From an uncultured Dorea sp. (GTDB lineage: Bacteria; Bacillota; Clostridia; Lachnospirales; Lachnospiraceae), in the NCBI GenBank assembly GCA_910584095.1, contig CAJTYU010000046.1, forward strand, positions 1 to 14,430: a stretch of 14,430 bases of DNA. The letters run 5' to 3'. The translations under genes were made by a program, and so were the position numbers. How positions within the stretch are numbered: position 1 is the stretch's first letter; every line of letters starts with the position of its first letter. Shown here one piece after another: positions 1 through 7,508 of the stretch. Below the pieces are notes generated by a model. It was not told where the DNA came from and made no database searches. It saw nothing but the letters and a program-made list of their open reading frames with translations.

Positions 1-204
1 CTCACATCATTATCATAGAAGATCTGAATTTACAGAAAAATTTTCACACGTCCTTGGAAGAAATATAAATAAATATCACCGTTTTCTTCATGATAAAATC
101 CAAAAATTTGAAGGAAAAACCGAAGAAAAGACTGCTTAGAAAAAGAGTGTTTTGGGAAATGCAGTTGAGGGTCTTTTGCGCCCCAAAATACATATAGAAA
201 AGAA

Positions 205-271
205 AAAATACGAATCTCCCACAGAAGATCATGTGTGAAAAACACTGATTTCTATAGGAGATTCGTATTTT
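205..271. repeat. 15-bp perfect inverted repeat
   Basis: AAAATACGAATCTCC at 205-219 is repeated as its exact reverse complement at 257-271, with a 37-base interior. Parts of the interior can also pair imperfectly (AGAAGATCA against TGATTTCT), so the whole could fold into one long interrupted hairpin. The arm on the plus strand ends in TTTT. It may be a bidirectional terminator or part of a mobile-element end. Confidence 0.6.
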
Positions 272-290
272 AAGTTTTAGAGCTTAAAAA

Positions 291-304
291 TCGGTATTAA
301 CCGA
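291..304. repeat. short hairpin TCGGT-ATTA-ACCGA
   Basis: A five-base stem TCGGT/ACCGA surrounds the loop ATTA. It is followed directly by CAGCCCC and lies about 30 bases beyond the last codon of the decayed gene to its right. It could be a structural motif at the end of a mobile element, or chance in AT-rich DNA. Confidence 0.3.
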
Positions 305-335
305 CAGCCCCAAATTTCTTTTTTCTGTCTGTTTA

Positions 336-865
336 CTATTCTGCTCCATCCATATTTTCCTCCATAAGTTTTTTCAATAATTCCAGCGAGCGTATCCTAT
401 GTTCCCGTATCGTGCTGCAACGCTTCAACAAGCAAAGTGTCCTTAACTTCAATGTCATAGCCGAGAACCTGAAAATGGGAATTGTCCAGATTATATTCAT
501 CCATTACAAAAATGCTGTCCAATTCCTGTTTCGTCATATCAGAAAAATTTTCAGATATATTTAAAACGCCCAGCTGGATCTGGCTCCACTGGACGTTTTT
601 TAGCGTGACAATATGCTTTTTAACTACATAAACATTCTCCGTTACACTACCTTCAAAGGTGTCTTTATAAACGGAGTCCGCAAAGATTTTTTTATTTGAT
701 TTACCTGCTGTGGACGCTGCATATTTCCGCCGATGAATACATGCTGTCTGTACTGCTTGACACTGCGGAAGCCCTTCTTACAAATACACCTAACAAAACA
801 AATGATAAAACTGAAAAATAGATTTTTATGCCAGAAATTATAGAGCGTATATAGAATTTGTTCAT
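336..865 (-). pseudogene. frameshifted gene for a secreted or membrane-anchored protein
   Basis: The likely start is the ATG at 865-863, preceded by AGGAAGA. It opens with a signal-peptide or membrane-anchor sequence (MNKFYIR..., then a hydrophobic run IYFSVLSFVLLGVFV). That frame closes in the low 700s. A second frame carries protein-like sequence from about 690 down to 400 (for example KHIVTLKNVQWSQIQLG and KQELDSIFVMDEYNLD) and stops at 397-399. A third frame resumes at about 425 with TIREHRIRSLELLKKLMEEN and stops at 336-338. Together the pieces would encode about 175 residues. At least two frame changes are needed. A third is likely, because the stretch HVFIGGNMQRPQQVNQIKK is in yet another frame and would join the middle part at the T7 run (687-693). 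I do not recognise the family. It follows the terminator that closes the transporter operon, so it is probably a separate, decayed unit. Confidence 0.6.
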
Positions 866-888
866 TCTTCCTGAAAGAAACGTCTTGT

Positions 889-925
889 AAAAATGACTCA
901 CCCTTTATTTCGGCGAGTCATTTTT
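889..925 (-). terminator. rho-independent terminator of the transporter operon
   Basis: An 11-base perfect stem (AAAAATGACTC at 889-899 with GAGTCATTTTT at 915-925) encloses a 15-base loop, and the outer A/T pairs supply a run of five Us on either strand. It lies downstream of the last permease and the regulator fragment, and could stop transcription in both directions. Confidence 0.75.
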
Positions 926-1061
926 CAGATGTGCTATTATTTTTTCTACATTTTGATTTGATGATATAACACCCAATCCAAACAAGATCTGGAAGACGAT
1001 TCACATCCAGCACGATTAGATCATACGCTTCCTTTGAAAGAAGTTCCTTTGCCTCCGAACA
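918..1061 (-). pseudogene. response-regulator receiver-domain fragment
   Basis: Directly after the permease stop codon an open frame encodes SEAKELLSKEAYDLIVLDVN followed by RLPD. This matches the segment of a response-regulator receiver domain around the phospho-accepting aspartate (the D of VLDVN). Only about 25 residues are recognisable. The expected N-terminal acidic pair, the later Lys/Thr region and any output domain are absent, an extra Arg separates DVN from LPD, and the frame stops at 918 inside the terminator hairpin. There is no proper start: the frame is read back into the permease gene only in a shadow frame. I read it as the remnant of a second regulator gene. The similarity is by eye and short. 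Confidence 0.45.
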
Positions 1062-1062
1062 A

Positions 1063-1767
1063 TTACAATAAATCTTTATTTTCCGCGTTGTAGATTGACA
1101 ATACGGCAAACCCAAAGGATACAGCCGTTAGTACAAGGGGAAATACTGCGTTATCTGCCATGGTAAAATCACCCACATTTGCCTGTGTAAGAAATATCAG
1201 CAAAAACGAAGTAATAATGGCTGCTTTCGAGGATTTCACTGCCATCCCTACAAACAGTGCAATAAAACTCATGCTTACAATGACAAAGGATTTCAGGAGC
1301 AGCTGGATATAAAAGGATAAACTGCCCATATCAAAATCAATTGCAAAGGATGAACGTATATACTTTGAACCCATAAATATACACAGATAGATTACCAGCT
1401 TTGACAATACCAATGCCGCGAAGTTAAAGCTCCACACCGCCAGCATCTGGGATGCCAGTATTTTCTGCCGTTTCACCGGGTAAGTAAACATCAGGTTCAT
1501 GGTTTTATTTTTATAGGCGCTCACGATAAAGGACGCCAGCATGACACTTGTAAAAATGAGAAACGCCATACCTGTAAACAATTCAATCGGAGAAGAAATG
1601 GTGTCCATCCCCGGCGCGGCATCCAGCGTTCCGTCCGGATCATCTGCAATTCCCAAAAAAGCAAGGGCAAATATGAACAGGCACAGAAGCGATGTTACAA
1701 TCACCGCGTTACATATATATTTCCCGATATTGTTCTTCTTCCATTCCAGTTTGATCAGCTTTAACAT
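1063..1767 (-). CDS. ABC-2 type permease, BcrB/LanE-like
   Basis: This 234-residue integral membrane protein has about six hydrophobic helices: near residues 18-40, 62-85, 108-132, about 150-175, 180-198 and 208-225. There is a short acidic, Pro/Gly-rich loop after the first helix (DDPDGTLDAAPG) and a cytoplasmic loop YKNKTMNLMFTYPVKRQKIL, typical of ABC-2 permeases of the bacitracin and lantibiotic-immunity class. The size matches the single-domain permeases of that class. The ATG overlaps the end of the upstream ATPase gene by seven bases (ATGTTAA), and the ribosome binding site GGGGG lies inside that gene, so the two are translationally coupled and probably form one exporter. Lantibiotic immunity transporters often have two different permeases (LanE and LanG), but only one is present here, followed by a regulator fragment. 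The substrate is inferred to be a cationic or lipid II-binding peptide. Confidence 0.85.
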   Translation of the reverse strand: MLKLIKLEWKKNNIGKYICNAVIVTSLLCLFIFALAFLGIADDPDGTLDAAPGMDTISSPIELFTGMAFLIFTSVMLASFIVSAYKNKTMNLMFTYPVKRQKILASQMLAVWSFNFAALVLSKLVIYLCIFMGSKYIRSSFAIDFDMGSLSFYIQLLLKSFVIVSMSFIALFVGMAVKSSKAAIITSFLLIFLTQANVGDFTMADNAVFPLVLTAVSFGFAVLSIYNAENKDLL

Positions 1768-2684
1768 GATTTTCCCCCTTCCCCTGTCAGTTTCAGAAAA
1801 TAGTCCTCAAGTGATTCCGTATACTTCGTAATCGACGTCATTTCCACCCCGTTCAGAAGCAATTGCTTTGAAATTTCCTGCGTTGCAGCCGAAAGCTCAT
1901 AGATACGGATCCTGGAAGCGTCCATAATCTTAAAATTGCTCAGATTCATTTTGTCCGAAAGTATATAGGCGGCTTTTTGCACGTTTTCAACAGTAAGCTC
2001 TATATAGGCCGTATTCATTTCGGAGATCTCCTGTATAGAAATTTCCTTTAGCAATTTTCCATGGCTGATAATGCCGATGGTATCTGCAATGCTTTCAATC
2101 TCTGAAAGAAGATGGCTGGATATCAAAAACGTCATACTATACTCTTCCTTTAACATCTGGAACAGATCTCTGATCTGCTTCATCCCGGCCGGATCCAGTC
2201 CGTTGGTCGGTTCGTCGAGTATGACCAGCTCCGGCCTGCAAAGGATGGCACGGGCAATTCCCAGACGCTGCTTCATACCTAACGAATACCTTTTCACCGG
2301 TTTATCCGCAGCCTCCAAAAGCCCCAGCATTTCCAGAGCCTCCGTCAGGCTGTTCCTGCTGTAATACCCCATGTATTCACAATGGAGCTTCAGATTGTCC
2401 CTACCGCTCATATGTTCATAAAATGTAGGGAATTCAATGATGCTCCCCATGCGCTTGAACACTTCATAAGATGTGTTTTCAAGGGTTTCCCCAAAAAGCT
2501 CTACCGTCCCTTCTGTCGGCTTCCACAGGTTCGTGATCATCTTCATCACCGTCGTTTTCCCGGCTCCGTTCGGCCCCAAAAATCCATAGATCTCTCCTTT
2601 TTTCACATGGATACCTACATCTCTCACCAGCTCTTTTCCATCGATCTTTTTCGTAAGATGGTTTGTTTGTAAAACATAAGACAT
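1761..2684 (-). CDS. ABC transporter ATPase, BcrA/LanF type with E-loop
   Basis: This cytoplasmic ATPase of 307 residues powers the adjoining ABC-2 permease. Numbering from the chosen start: Walker A GPNGAGKTT at 37-45, signature SLGMKQR at about 134-140, Walker B LVILDEP at 153-159, and switch His at 191. The position of the Q-loop Gln holds Glu (SIIEFPTFYEHMSG, Glu84). This variant is described for lantibiotic-immunity ATPases and also occurs in bacitracin-type relatives. About 100 extra residues follow the nucleotide-binding domain, as usual in BcrA/LanF proteins. I prefer the ATG at 2684: GGAGG sits eight bases before it, whereas the upstream in-frame GTG at 2690 is only two bases from that site. 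The gene follows the sensor kinase after 149 bases that hold a promoter-like sequence, so it may be the regulator's target. The substrate is inferred. Confidence 0.9.
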   Translation of the reverse strand: MSYVLQTNHLTKKIDGKELVRDVGIHVKKGEIYGFLGPNGAGKTTVMKMITNLWKPTEGTVELFGETLENTSYEVFKRMGSIIEFPTFYEHMSGRDNLKLHCEYMGYYSRNSLTEALEMLGLLEAADKPVKRYSLGMKQRLGIARAILCRPELVILDEPTNGLDPAGMKQIRDLFQMLKEEYSMTFLISSHLLSEIESIADTIGIISHGKLLKEISIQEISEMNTAYIELTVENVQKAAYILSDKMNLSNFKIMDASRIRIYELSAATQEISKQLLLNGVEMTSITKYTESLEDYFLKLTGEGGKSC

Positions 2685-2715
2685 GTTCACTGCCTCCTTC
2701 TCTCTACTGTTTTAT

Positions 2716-2770
2716 GAATACAATTATAGCGGTATCTGTTTTCAAAACTCTTGACCAATTCTTACGAATT
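2716..2770 (-). promoter_or_regulatory. promoter and palindromic operator candidate before ABC ATPase 3
   Basis: On the minus strand a perfect TATAAT lies at 2728-2723, 39 bases before the ATPase start. No good -35 box sits at standard spacing (TTGAAA is only 11 bases away), as often seen at activator-dependent promoters. Upstream, 2757-2770 is a perfect inverted repeat AATTC-GTAA-GAATT, centred near -47 relative to the likely transcription start. That is a typical place for an OmpR-family activator. The response regulator encoded two genes upstream is the obvious candidate to bind it. This is inferred from position and symmetry only. Confidence 0.5.
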
Positions 2771-2778
2771 TCTTTCAT

Positions 2779-2809
2779 CATTTTTGCCCACGCTTTTGGG
2801 GCATAAATG
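2779..2809 (-). repeat. imperfect 11-bp hairpin after the kinase gene
   Basis: CATTTTTGCCC (2779-2789) pairs with GGGCATAAATG (2799-2809) with one mismatch around a nine-base loop. Neither strand has a U-run after the stem, so it is not a standard terminator. It may slow transcription or protect the 3' end of the upstream message before the internal promoter. Confidence 0.3.
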
Positions 2810-2833
2810 GATACCCGGAAGGTGTTTCATCAT

Positions 2834-3772
2834 TCAATAATTTATTTTTTTCAGTCTGACCGTAAACGTTGTTTTGATATCCGGTATGCTGTCTAAATAC
2901 AGGTCGCCGCCCAACTGGACGGCAAGGTTTTTCGCAATCGTAAGCCCCAGTCCATTCCCCTGAACCTCTCGGTTCCTGGAATCTCCCATGGTATACAGCC
3001 GTTCAAATATTCGGTCCGCAAATTCTCTTTGAATTCCTTTCCCCTTATCAGTCACATCAATCAATACACTGTTTTTCTCCTCGCGCAAAAATATCCCCAG
3101 ATACTTTCCATCACTGCCATATCTGACCGCGTTGGACAGCAGATTAAACAGGATCCTCTGCAATGCGTCTTTATCGCCCTGGACATAAATTACCCTCTCT
3201 GGTATCGATATCTCCACTTCAAAATCCTTCTGCAATAAAATCTCATAGAAGCCAAGGGCGCTTTCCCTGCATATTTCGCTTACGTTGATCCTTGAAAGGG
3301 TGATGTCGGCATCGCCCGCCTCAAGCTTCGCCAAAGTGAAGAACTGATTGATCAAATCCACCACCTGTTTTGCTTTCGCTTCCACCTTCTCTAGCATTTC
3401 ATCGTCCGCGCCTGTCAGGCGCATGATCTCCAGATACCCTAGTATCACAGTCAGGGGCGTTTTTATATCATGGGATATGTTTGCCAGCATTTTCTTGGAA
3501 GCAATTTCGCCCCTCTTAAATTCGGCCTTTACCTTTTGGCGGTCAAGCAGCAGCCGGTTAATCTCGCCTGTGAGTTCCATCAGGACAGGGTTGTCTGTAA
3601 ATACCATTACTTTTTCGTCGCTGTCAGATTCCGCAATGTCTTCTAACTTCCGGCTGATCTGTATTAATTGGGTCTGGATTCCTCTCCTGAAAGCAAACCG
3701 CTGGTAAAGGACGACAAAAGCCATGACAGCGATCACAATCAAAAGGAAAAAGAGAATTGTCTGGTCACTCAT
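2834..3772 (-). CDS. sensor histidine kinase with one membrane helix
   Basis: This 312-residue membrane kinase should phosphorylate the regulator encoded just upstream. One helix lies at about residues 7-24 and there is no extracellular sensor loop. Next come a linker, an H-box NISHDIKTPLTVILGYLE with His101, an N-box NLLSNAVRYG at 210-219, G1 DKGKGI at 242-247 and G2 GNGLGL at 272-277, so the catalytic core is complete. A TTG-initiated frame begins 27 bases earlier, but the ATG at 3772 has AGGAG nine bases before it and lies one base after the regulator's stop codon, so I chose it. Kinases without a sensor domain that are encoded beside ABC transporters (BceS-type, and some lantibiotic-immunity kinases) commonly get their signal from the transporter. 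By analogy, the FtsX-type permease of this operon could be the true sensor. Confidence 0.92.
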   Translation of the reverse strand: MSDQTILFFLLIVIAVMAFVVLYQRFAFRRGIQTQLIQISRKLEDIAESDSDEKVMVFTDNPVLMELTGEINRLLLDRQKVKAEFKRGEIASKKMLANISHDIKTPLTVILGYLEIMRLTGADDEMLEKVEAKAKQVVDLINQFFTLAKLEAGDADITLSRINVSEICRESALGFYEILLQKDFEVEISIPERVIYVQGDKDALQRILFNLLSNAVRYGSDGKYLGIFLREEKNSVLIDVTDKGKGIQREFADRIFERLYTMGDSRNREVQGNGLGLTIAKNLAVQLGGDLYLDSIPDIKTTFTVRLKKINY

Positions 3773-3773
3773 G

Positions 3774-4463
3774 TTATAAATCTCCTGCCTTATATCCAAT
3801 CCCCCATACGGTAATAATGTATCTGGGGTTACGGGGATCGTCTTCTATTTTCGTCCTCAGCCTGCTGATATGGACGTTCACAGCATTTTCGTCCCCCAGA
3901 TATGCATCGTTCCAGACAATGGAATAGATCTGTTCCTTTGTGTATACCTTCTTTGGATTCTGTAACAGTAATTTCAGGATTTCAAACTCTTTTGCCGTAA
4001 GTTCGATCTCTTTGCCATCTTTTTTCACGGAGTAAGCATTCAGATCTATTGTCAGGGCGCCTTTTATAAGAACAGGCTGCTGCATGGAAGTTCCAGAAGC
4101 ATACTGGGTGGTCCTTCTGATATTGGCTTTTATGCGCGCTAACACTTCCGTCACGGAAAATGGTTTTGTAATATAATCATCTGCCCCCATCCCAAGTCCC
4201 AGGGTTTTGTCAGAATCCGTATCTTTTGCCGATATGATAATAATGGGAACCGTACTGGATTCCCTGATCTTCCCCATGACCTCCATACCATTCCTTTTTG
4301 GTATCATCAGATCAAGCAAAACGAGACCAAAATCATCGGAAAAGAACCTCTCGCAGGCGCTTTCCCCGTCTGATACAGCGATGACTTCATAATTCTCTGT
4401 CATCAAAAAGCTTTTTAACATGGCGCTGATTTCCATATCATCTTCCACCAATAAGATTTTCAC
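3774..4463 (-). CDS. OmpR-family response regulator
   Basis: This 229-residue DNA-binding regulator has an N-terminal receiver domain with the acidic pair Asp8-Asp9, the phospho-accepting Asp51 (LVLLDLMIP), the switch residue Ser in IIIISAK and the conserved Lys in ITKPFS. The C-terminal winged helix carries the usual ELTAKEFEILKLLLQNP and VNVHISRLRTKIEDDP signatures. The start is GTG at 4463 with AAGG four bases and GGAGG nine bases upstream, and MKILLVEDD is the expected beginning. It lies 20 bases after the FtsX permease and one base before the kinase, so all three are co-transcribed. It probably controls the palindrome-bearing promoter before ABC ATPase 3, and perhaps its own operon. Confidence 0.93.
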   Translation of the reverse strand: MKILLVEDDMEISAMLKSFLMTENYEVIAVSDGESACERFFSDDFGLVLLDLMIPKRNGMEVMGKIRESSTVPIIIISAKDTDSDKTLGLGMGADDYITKPFSVTEVLARIKANIRRTTQYASGTSMQQPVLIKGALTIDLNAYSVKKDGKEIELTAKEFEILKLLLQNPKKVYTKEQIYSIVWNDAYLGDENAVNVHISRLRTKIEDDPRNPRYIITVWGIGYKAGDL

Positions 4464-4483
4464 AATGCCTTCCCTCCAACCTA

Positions 4484-6853
4484 TTAAGAAACCGCCATTT
4501 TCTTATGAAACATATACCAAAGTATAAAAACCGGGAACAATACGCATGCTGTCACCACACCTGTATCTGTTACCGCGAATATCCTGAAAAATGGTTCCTG
4601 CCTGCCCGCACTCAAAACAGCCTGCACAATTGCCGTAACTCCTGCTGCCATGCCGCCCTGACACAAACCCTCTTTCATTACCATCCAATACATCTCCTTT
4701 TTCCGAATGCCGATTTTATACATGATCTTAAAATCATTTCTCCGGTTCAGCAGATTTGTAAACACAGTATTGAAATAGACCAAAAGTCCGATCATCGCAA
4801 GAATGATGATAAAAAACCAATGCATCACCTTCTGGCAGTGATCTGAATCTATATACTTCTGTATTTGCTGTCCGGCATTGCGGAAGGAATATCCGTTCAT
4901 ATCTGAAATACGCTCCAAACTGGACGCAGCTATTGCCTCCCCGCCCTCCTCGGTCCACACATTGACAACCTGCCGGTATAGCGCTCCTGGGAAAAGCCCA
5001 GCCGTTCCCCTGTCCACAATCAGCAGATTTCCTCCTATATGATTTTCAGACAATATAATATTCTGGGCATCCAAAAGCTTTACACAGGCAGACTTACATC
5101 CGTTTTTCGAGCCATTTATAATCAATTGCTCATCATAAATGGTAAACATGTCCCCGGCCTCCATGTTCAATGTCTTTGCCAGCTCCGCTTCCATGATTGC
5201 AACAAGGCCGTCCCTTTCTTCATCATAGGACGGCACCAGCGCCTTTATATGATCCGTTGTCGCCAAAACCAGATTGTATAAGCATTGTTTCTTTCCGTCT
5301 ATCTCCTGTTCCATAGCGAGCATCGACTCATAATTCCCGCTGTCTGCGTTTAATTTTTTCCTTTCCTCGCATAGAAAGATTCCCCTGTCGTAATTGATCT
5401 CATAATCCTGCATCTGCCTGATGCCTGGAGTTGCTTTCATTTCCTGAAAAACAGAATCCGATATGGAAGGAATATCCCCTCCCGTTATATTTTCATAAAT
5501 GCTTCCTGCCGTCACCTGCAGATCCCCAGGCACATATTCCTTTACAAAAAGAATGCCTTCGTCGCTGTGGTTATCCTGGATTCCCAGCACACTGATCAGG
5601 CTTGCCGAAAGCGACACGACCGCCAGCGCCAGTACCTGCTTCATTACGTTTTTTCCTTTGCCGCGCATTACCTCTGCCGGCATGACATTTTGAAGCTGCA
5701 GCAAAGGGCCTGCCACGCCCGGTATGATAATGAACAGGAACATTACCCCCGTATTCCATACGCTGCCCCATGATAATTCGAGGGAAACCAACCCCTCTGC
5801 ATCATAAGCATGAGCGAATGCCTTCATGATTCCACCATATACCTCTTGGTTTAGAAAACATCCTGCCAGGATTCCTGTCACAAATCCAATCAGGACAAGG
5901 ACCAGGAATTCTATCCCCGCAATTTTCATCAGATCCTTTGTCTGAAACCCTATTTTTCTTAGGGCGGTAAAGTCCCGTTTCCTTTCAAAAAGACGGTTAT
6001 AAAAAATGTTATATACAACCAGGACACACACCAGCCATATGGTGAAATTCATGATTGTATTCTGCTTTTTCAGGGTTCCTCCATCTGCGACAGCTTCTGC
6101 AAGCATATAATTGATCCGCGCATTTAAGGTTTCTGCCTCTTCCTCCCCATAGCCTAAATAAGCATTCAGCTTATCAAGATTTTCCGGGATTTTCCCCTCA
6201 TCGGCGAACCGGACCGCGGCGTTTACCCGCCCGTTTTTCTCTCTGAGGATTTTTTCTGCGAGCTCCTCTGAGACATACCCGCTCTTCCGGTCCGTAAATC
6301 CGGTCATATTGTCAATAACTCCGACAACCGTAAGGGTAAGCCCCGGTATGCGGAATGCCACATCTCCCGTATCTGCGTCTGTAGCCGTCAGGCAGACAGA
6401 AACCGTATCACCTAATTCCAACCCGTATCTTTCCATATAATTTTTTGTAAATACGGCTTCCTCTTCTTTTTGTGCCCAGCGCCCGTTTATGGCCTGTTTG
6501 ATATTCGCCTCTGCTACAGCTGCCCCTAAATCCCGGAAGCTTTCATCTATATAGTCAAATGCTGTCCCATCCTCCGCCTGCCCCAGATGGAAACTCAGTC
6601 CGGCATCCGCAACGAAATCACAGGCCTTGATCTTCTGAAACTCTGCCTCTGTAATGCCAGAATATGTCACATGCTGCCGTCCCTCCAGGGCTTGTGCATT
6701 CAATCTGTTTGCCGTCTGGACATTTGCAAAAAGCTGGTTCCCAATCAGAAGAAATACCGTGATAAAACAGAGGAACAGGCCTGTCAGGACGGTATTTCTT
6801 TTCTCTTTTAAAAGATACCCTATCACTACAGATAAGATTTTCTTTCTATCCAT
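4484..6853 (-). CDS. FtsX-family ABC permease, duplicated type
   Basis: This large membrane protein (789 residues from the chosen start, about eight helices) is built as two FtsX-like halves. Numbering from an alternative start five codons earlier: a helix at 27-48, a large extracellular region of about 220 residues, helices near 273-293, 320-340 and 370-392, a helix at 410-430, a second extracellular region of about 250 residues, then helices near 682-705, 738-754 and 768-788. The cytoplasmic loops after the first helix of each half are alike (RKRDFTALRKIGFQTKDLM and RRNDFKIMYKIGIRKKEMY), which shows an internal duplication. I prefer the ATG at 6853, which overlaps the ATPase stop by eight bases. 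An ATG at 6868 is possible, but its only purine-rich site touches the start codon. Such permeases pump, or detach from the membrane, hydrophobic peptides and lipids, and in Bce-type systems they also signal to a kinase. It pairs with the ATPase just upstream. Confidence 0.9.
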   Translation of the reverse strand: MDRKKILSVVIGYLLKEKRNTVLTGLFLCFITVFLLIGNQLFANVQTANRLNAQALEGRQHVTYSGITEAEFQKIKACDFVADAGLSFHLGQAEDGTAFDYIDESFRDLGAAVAEANIKQAINGRWAQKEEEAVFTKNYMERYGLELGDTVSVCLTATDADTGDVAFRIPGLTLTVVGVIDNMTGFTDRKSGYVSEELAEKILREKNGRVNAAVRFADEGKIPENLDKLNAYLGYGEEEAETLNARINYMLAEAVADGGTLKKQNTIMNFTIWLVCVLVVYNIFYNRLFERKRDFTALRKIGFQTKDLMKIAGIEFLVLVLIGFVTGILAGCFLNQEVYGGIMKAFAHAYDAEGLVSLELSWGSVWNTGVMFLFIIIPGVAGPLLQLQNVMPAEVMRGKGKNVMKQVLALAVVSLSASLISVLGIQDNHSDEGILFVKEYVPGDLQVTAGSIYENITGGDIPSISDSVFQEMKATPGIRQMQDYEINYDRGIFLCEERKKLNADSGNYESMLAMEQEIDGKKQCLYNLVLATTDHIKALVPSYDEERDGLVAIMEAELAKTLNMEAGDMFTIYDEQLIINGSKNGCKSACVKLLDAQNIILSENHIGGNLLIVDRGTAGLFPGALYRQVVNVWTEEGGEAIAASSLERISDMNGYSFRNAGQQIQKYIDSDHCQKVMHWFFIIILAMIGLLVYFNTVFTNLLNRRNDFKIMYKIGIRKKEMYWMVMKEGLCQGGMAAGVTAIVQAVLSAGRQEPFFRIFAVTDTGVVTACVLFPVFILWYMFHKKMAVS

Positions 6854-7508
6854 TGACAATTTCACCATCCTCTAAACGAATCACACGGTCTGCATCTTTT
6901 ACTAAATCTTCATTATGTGTAACAATCAGGATACTGGTTTCATACTTTGCTGCCAGCTTTTTCAGCAGGTCTATTACAATCCTCTCCGTCTTAGAGTCAA
7001 GATTTCCGGTGGGTTCATCGGCGAAGAGAATAGGCGGATGGTTGATGAGCGCCCTTGCAATGGCCGTTCTCTGCTGTTCGCCGCCCGATAATTGGTCCGG
7101 ATAACATTTTTCATATTTCTTGATTTCCAGCGCATCAAGAAGCTCCCCCGCGTAATCCGCGTTTGCTTCTAGCTCCGGCAGCCGAATATTTTCAGCGACA
7201 GTCAGTGAGTGCAATAATTCATATGCCTGGAATACAAATCCTATTTTTTCCCGCCTAAGAAGCGTCCTTTTTTCTTCGCTCAGATTAAAAATATCCGTAC
7301 CGTCAATATAAACCTTTCCCTCTGATGGCCTGTCCAAACCGGCAAGGATATTCAAAAGCGTTGATTTTCCCGAACCGCTTCTCCCCAGTACAGCGACAAA
7401 TTCCCCCTTTTGAATTATCACCGATACATCGCGCAATGCCTGCAATGACACTGCATTTTGACAATATATTTTTGAAATGTTCTCTGCTCTCAACACTTCC
7501 AATTTCAT
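6846..7508 (-). CDS. ABC transporter ATPase, LolD/MacB type
   Basis: This 220-residue cytoplasmic ATPase has all motifs intact: Walker A GRSGSGKST at 42-50, Q-loop Gln94 (FVFQAYELL), signature LSGGEQQR at 140-147, Walker B ILFADEP at 160-166 with Glu165, and switch His198 (VTHNE). Both its length and its LSGGEQQR signature are typical of ATPases that serve FtsX-type permeases (LolD, MacB, BceA), and the gene for such a permease follows with overlap. The ATG sits five bases after AGGAGG and comes directly after the stop codon of the preceding permease gene (TAAATG), so translation is probably coupled. Unlike the other two ATPases of this cluster it keeps the normal Q-loop glutamine. Confidence 0.95.
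   Translation of the reverse strand: MKLEVLRAENISKIYCQNAVSLQALRDVSVIIQKGEFVAVLGRSGSGKSTLLNILAGLDRPSEGKVYIDGTDIFNLSEEKRTLLRREKIGFVFQAYELLHSLTVAENIRLPELEANADYAGELLDALEIKKYEKCYPDQLSGGEQQRTAIARALINHPPILFADEPTGNLDSKTERIVIDLLKKLAAKYETSILIVTHNEDLVKDADRVIRLEDGEIVNG

Larger units (their letters stand above)
1..335. other. non-coding stretch, possible mobile-element end
   Basis: I see no credible gene here. Two overlapping minus-strand open frames of about 60-70 codons exist, but they are rich in Phe, Leu and Lys, as expected of translated AT-rich DNA, and have no convincing ribosome binding site. The stretch holds a 15-base perfect inverted repeat, a small hairpin and the motif GACAGCCCC close to its right edge. 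A concentration of inverted repeats between decayed genes would fit the outer end of an insertion sequence whose transposase lies beyond the left edge of the window. That is inference: no transposase, second end or target duplication is visible. Confidence 0.3.

Noticed and set aside
30..245. Two overlapping minus-strand frames of 71 and 62 codons
   Set aside because: They are Phe/Lys-rich translations of AT-rich DNA without a convincing start site; one overlaps the inverted repeat at 205-271.
3773..3799. Nine-residue extension of the kinase starting at TTG
   Set aside because: It would place the AGGAG site inside the gene; the ATG at 3772 fits this site and the regulator's stop codon.
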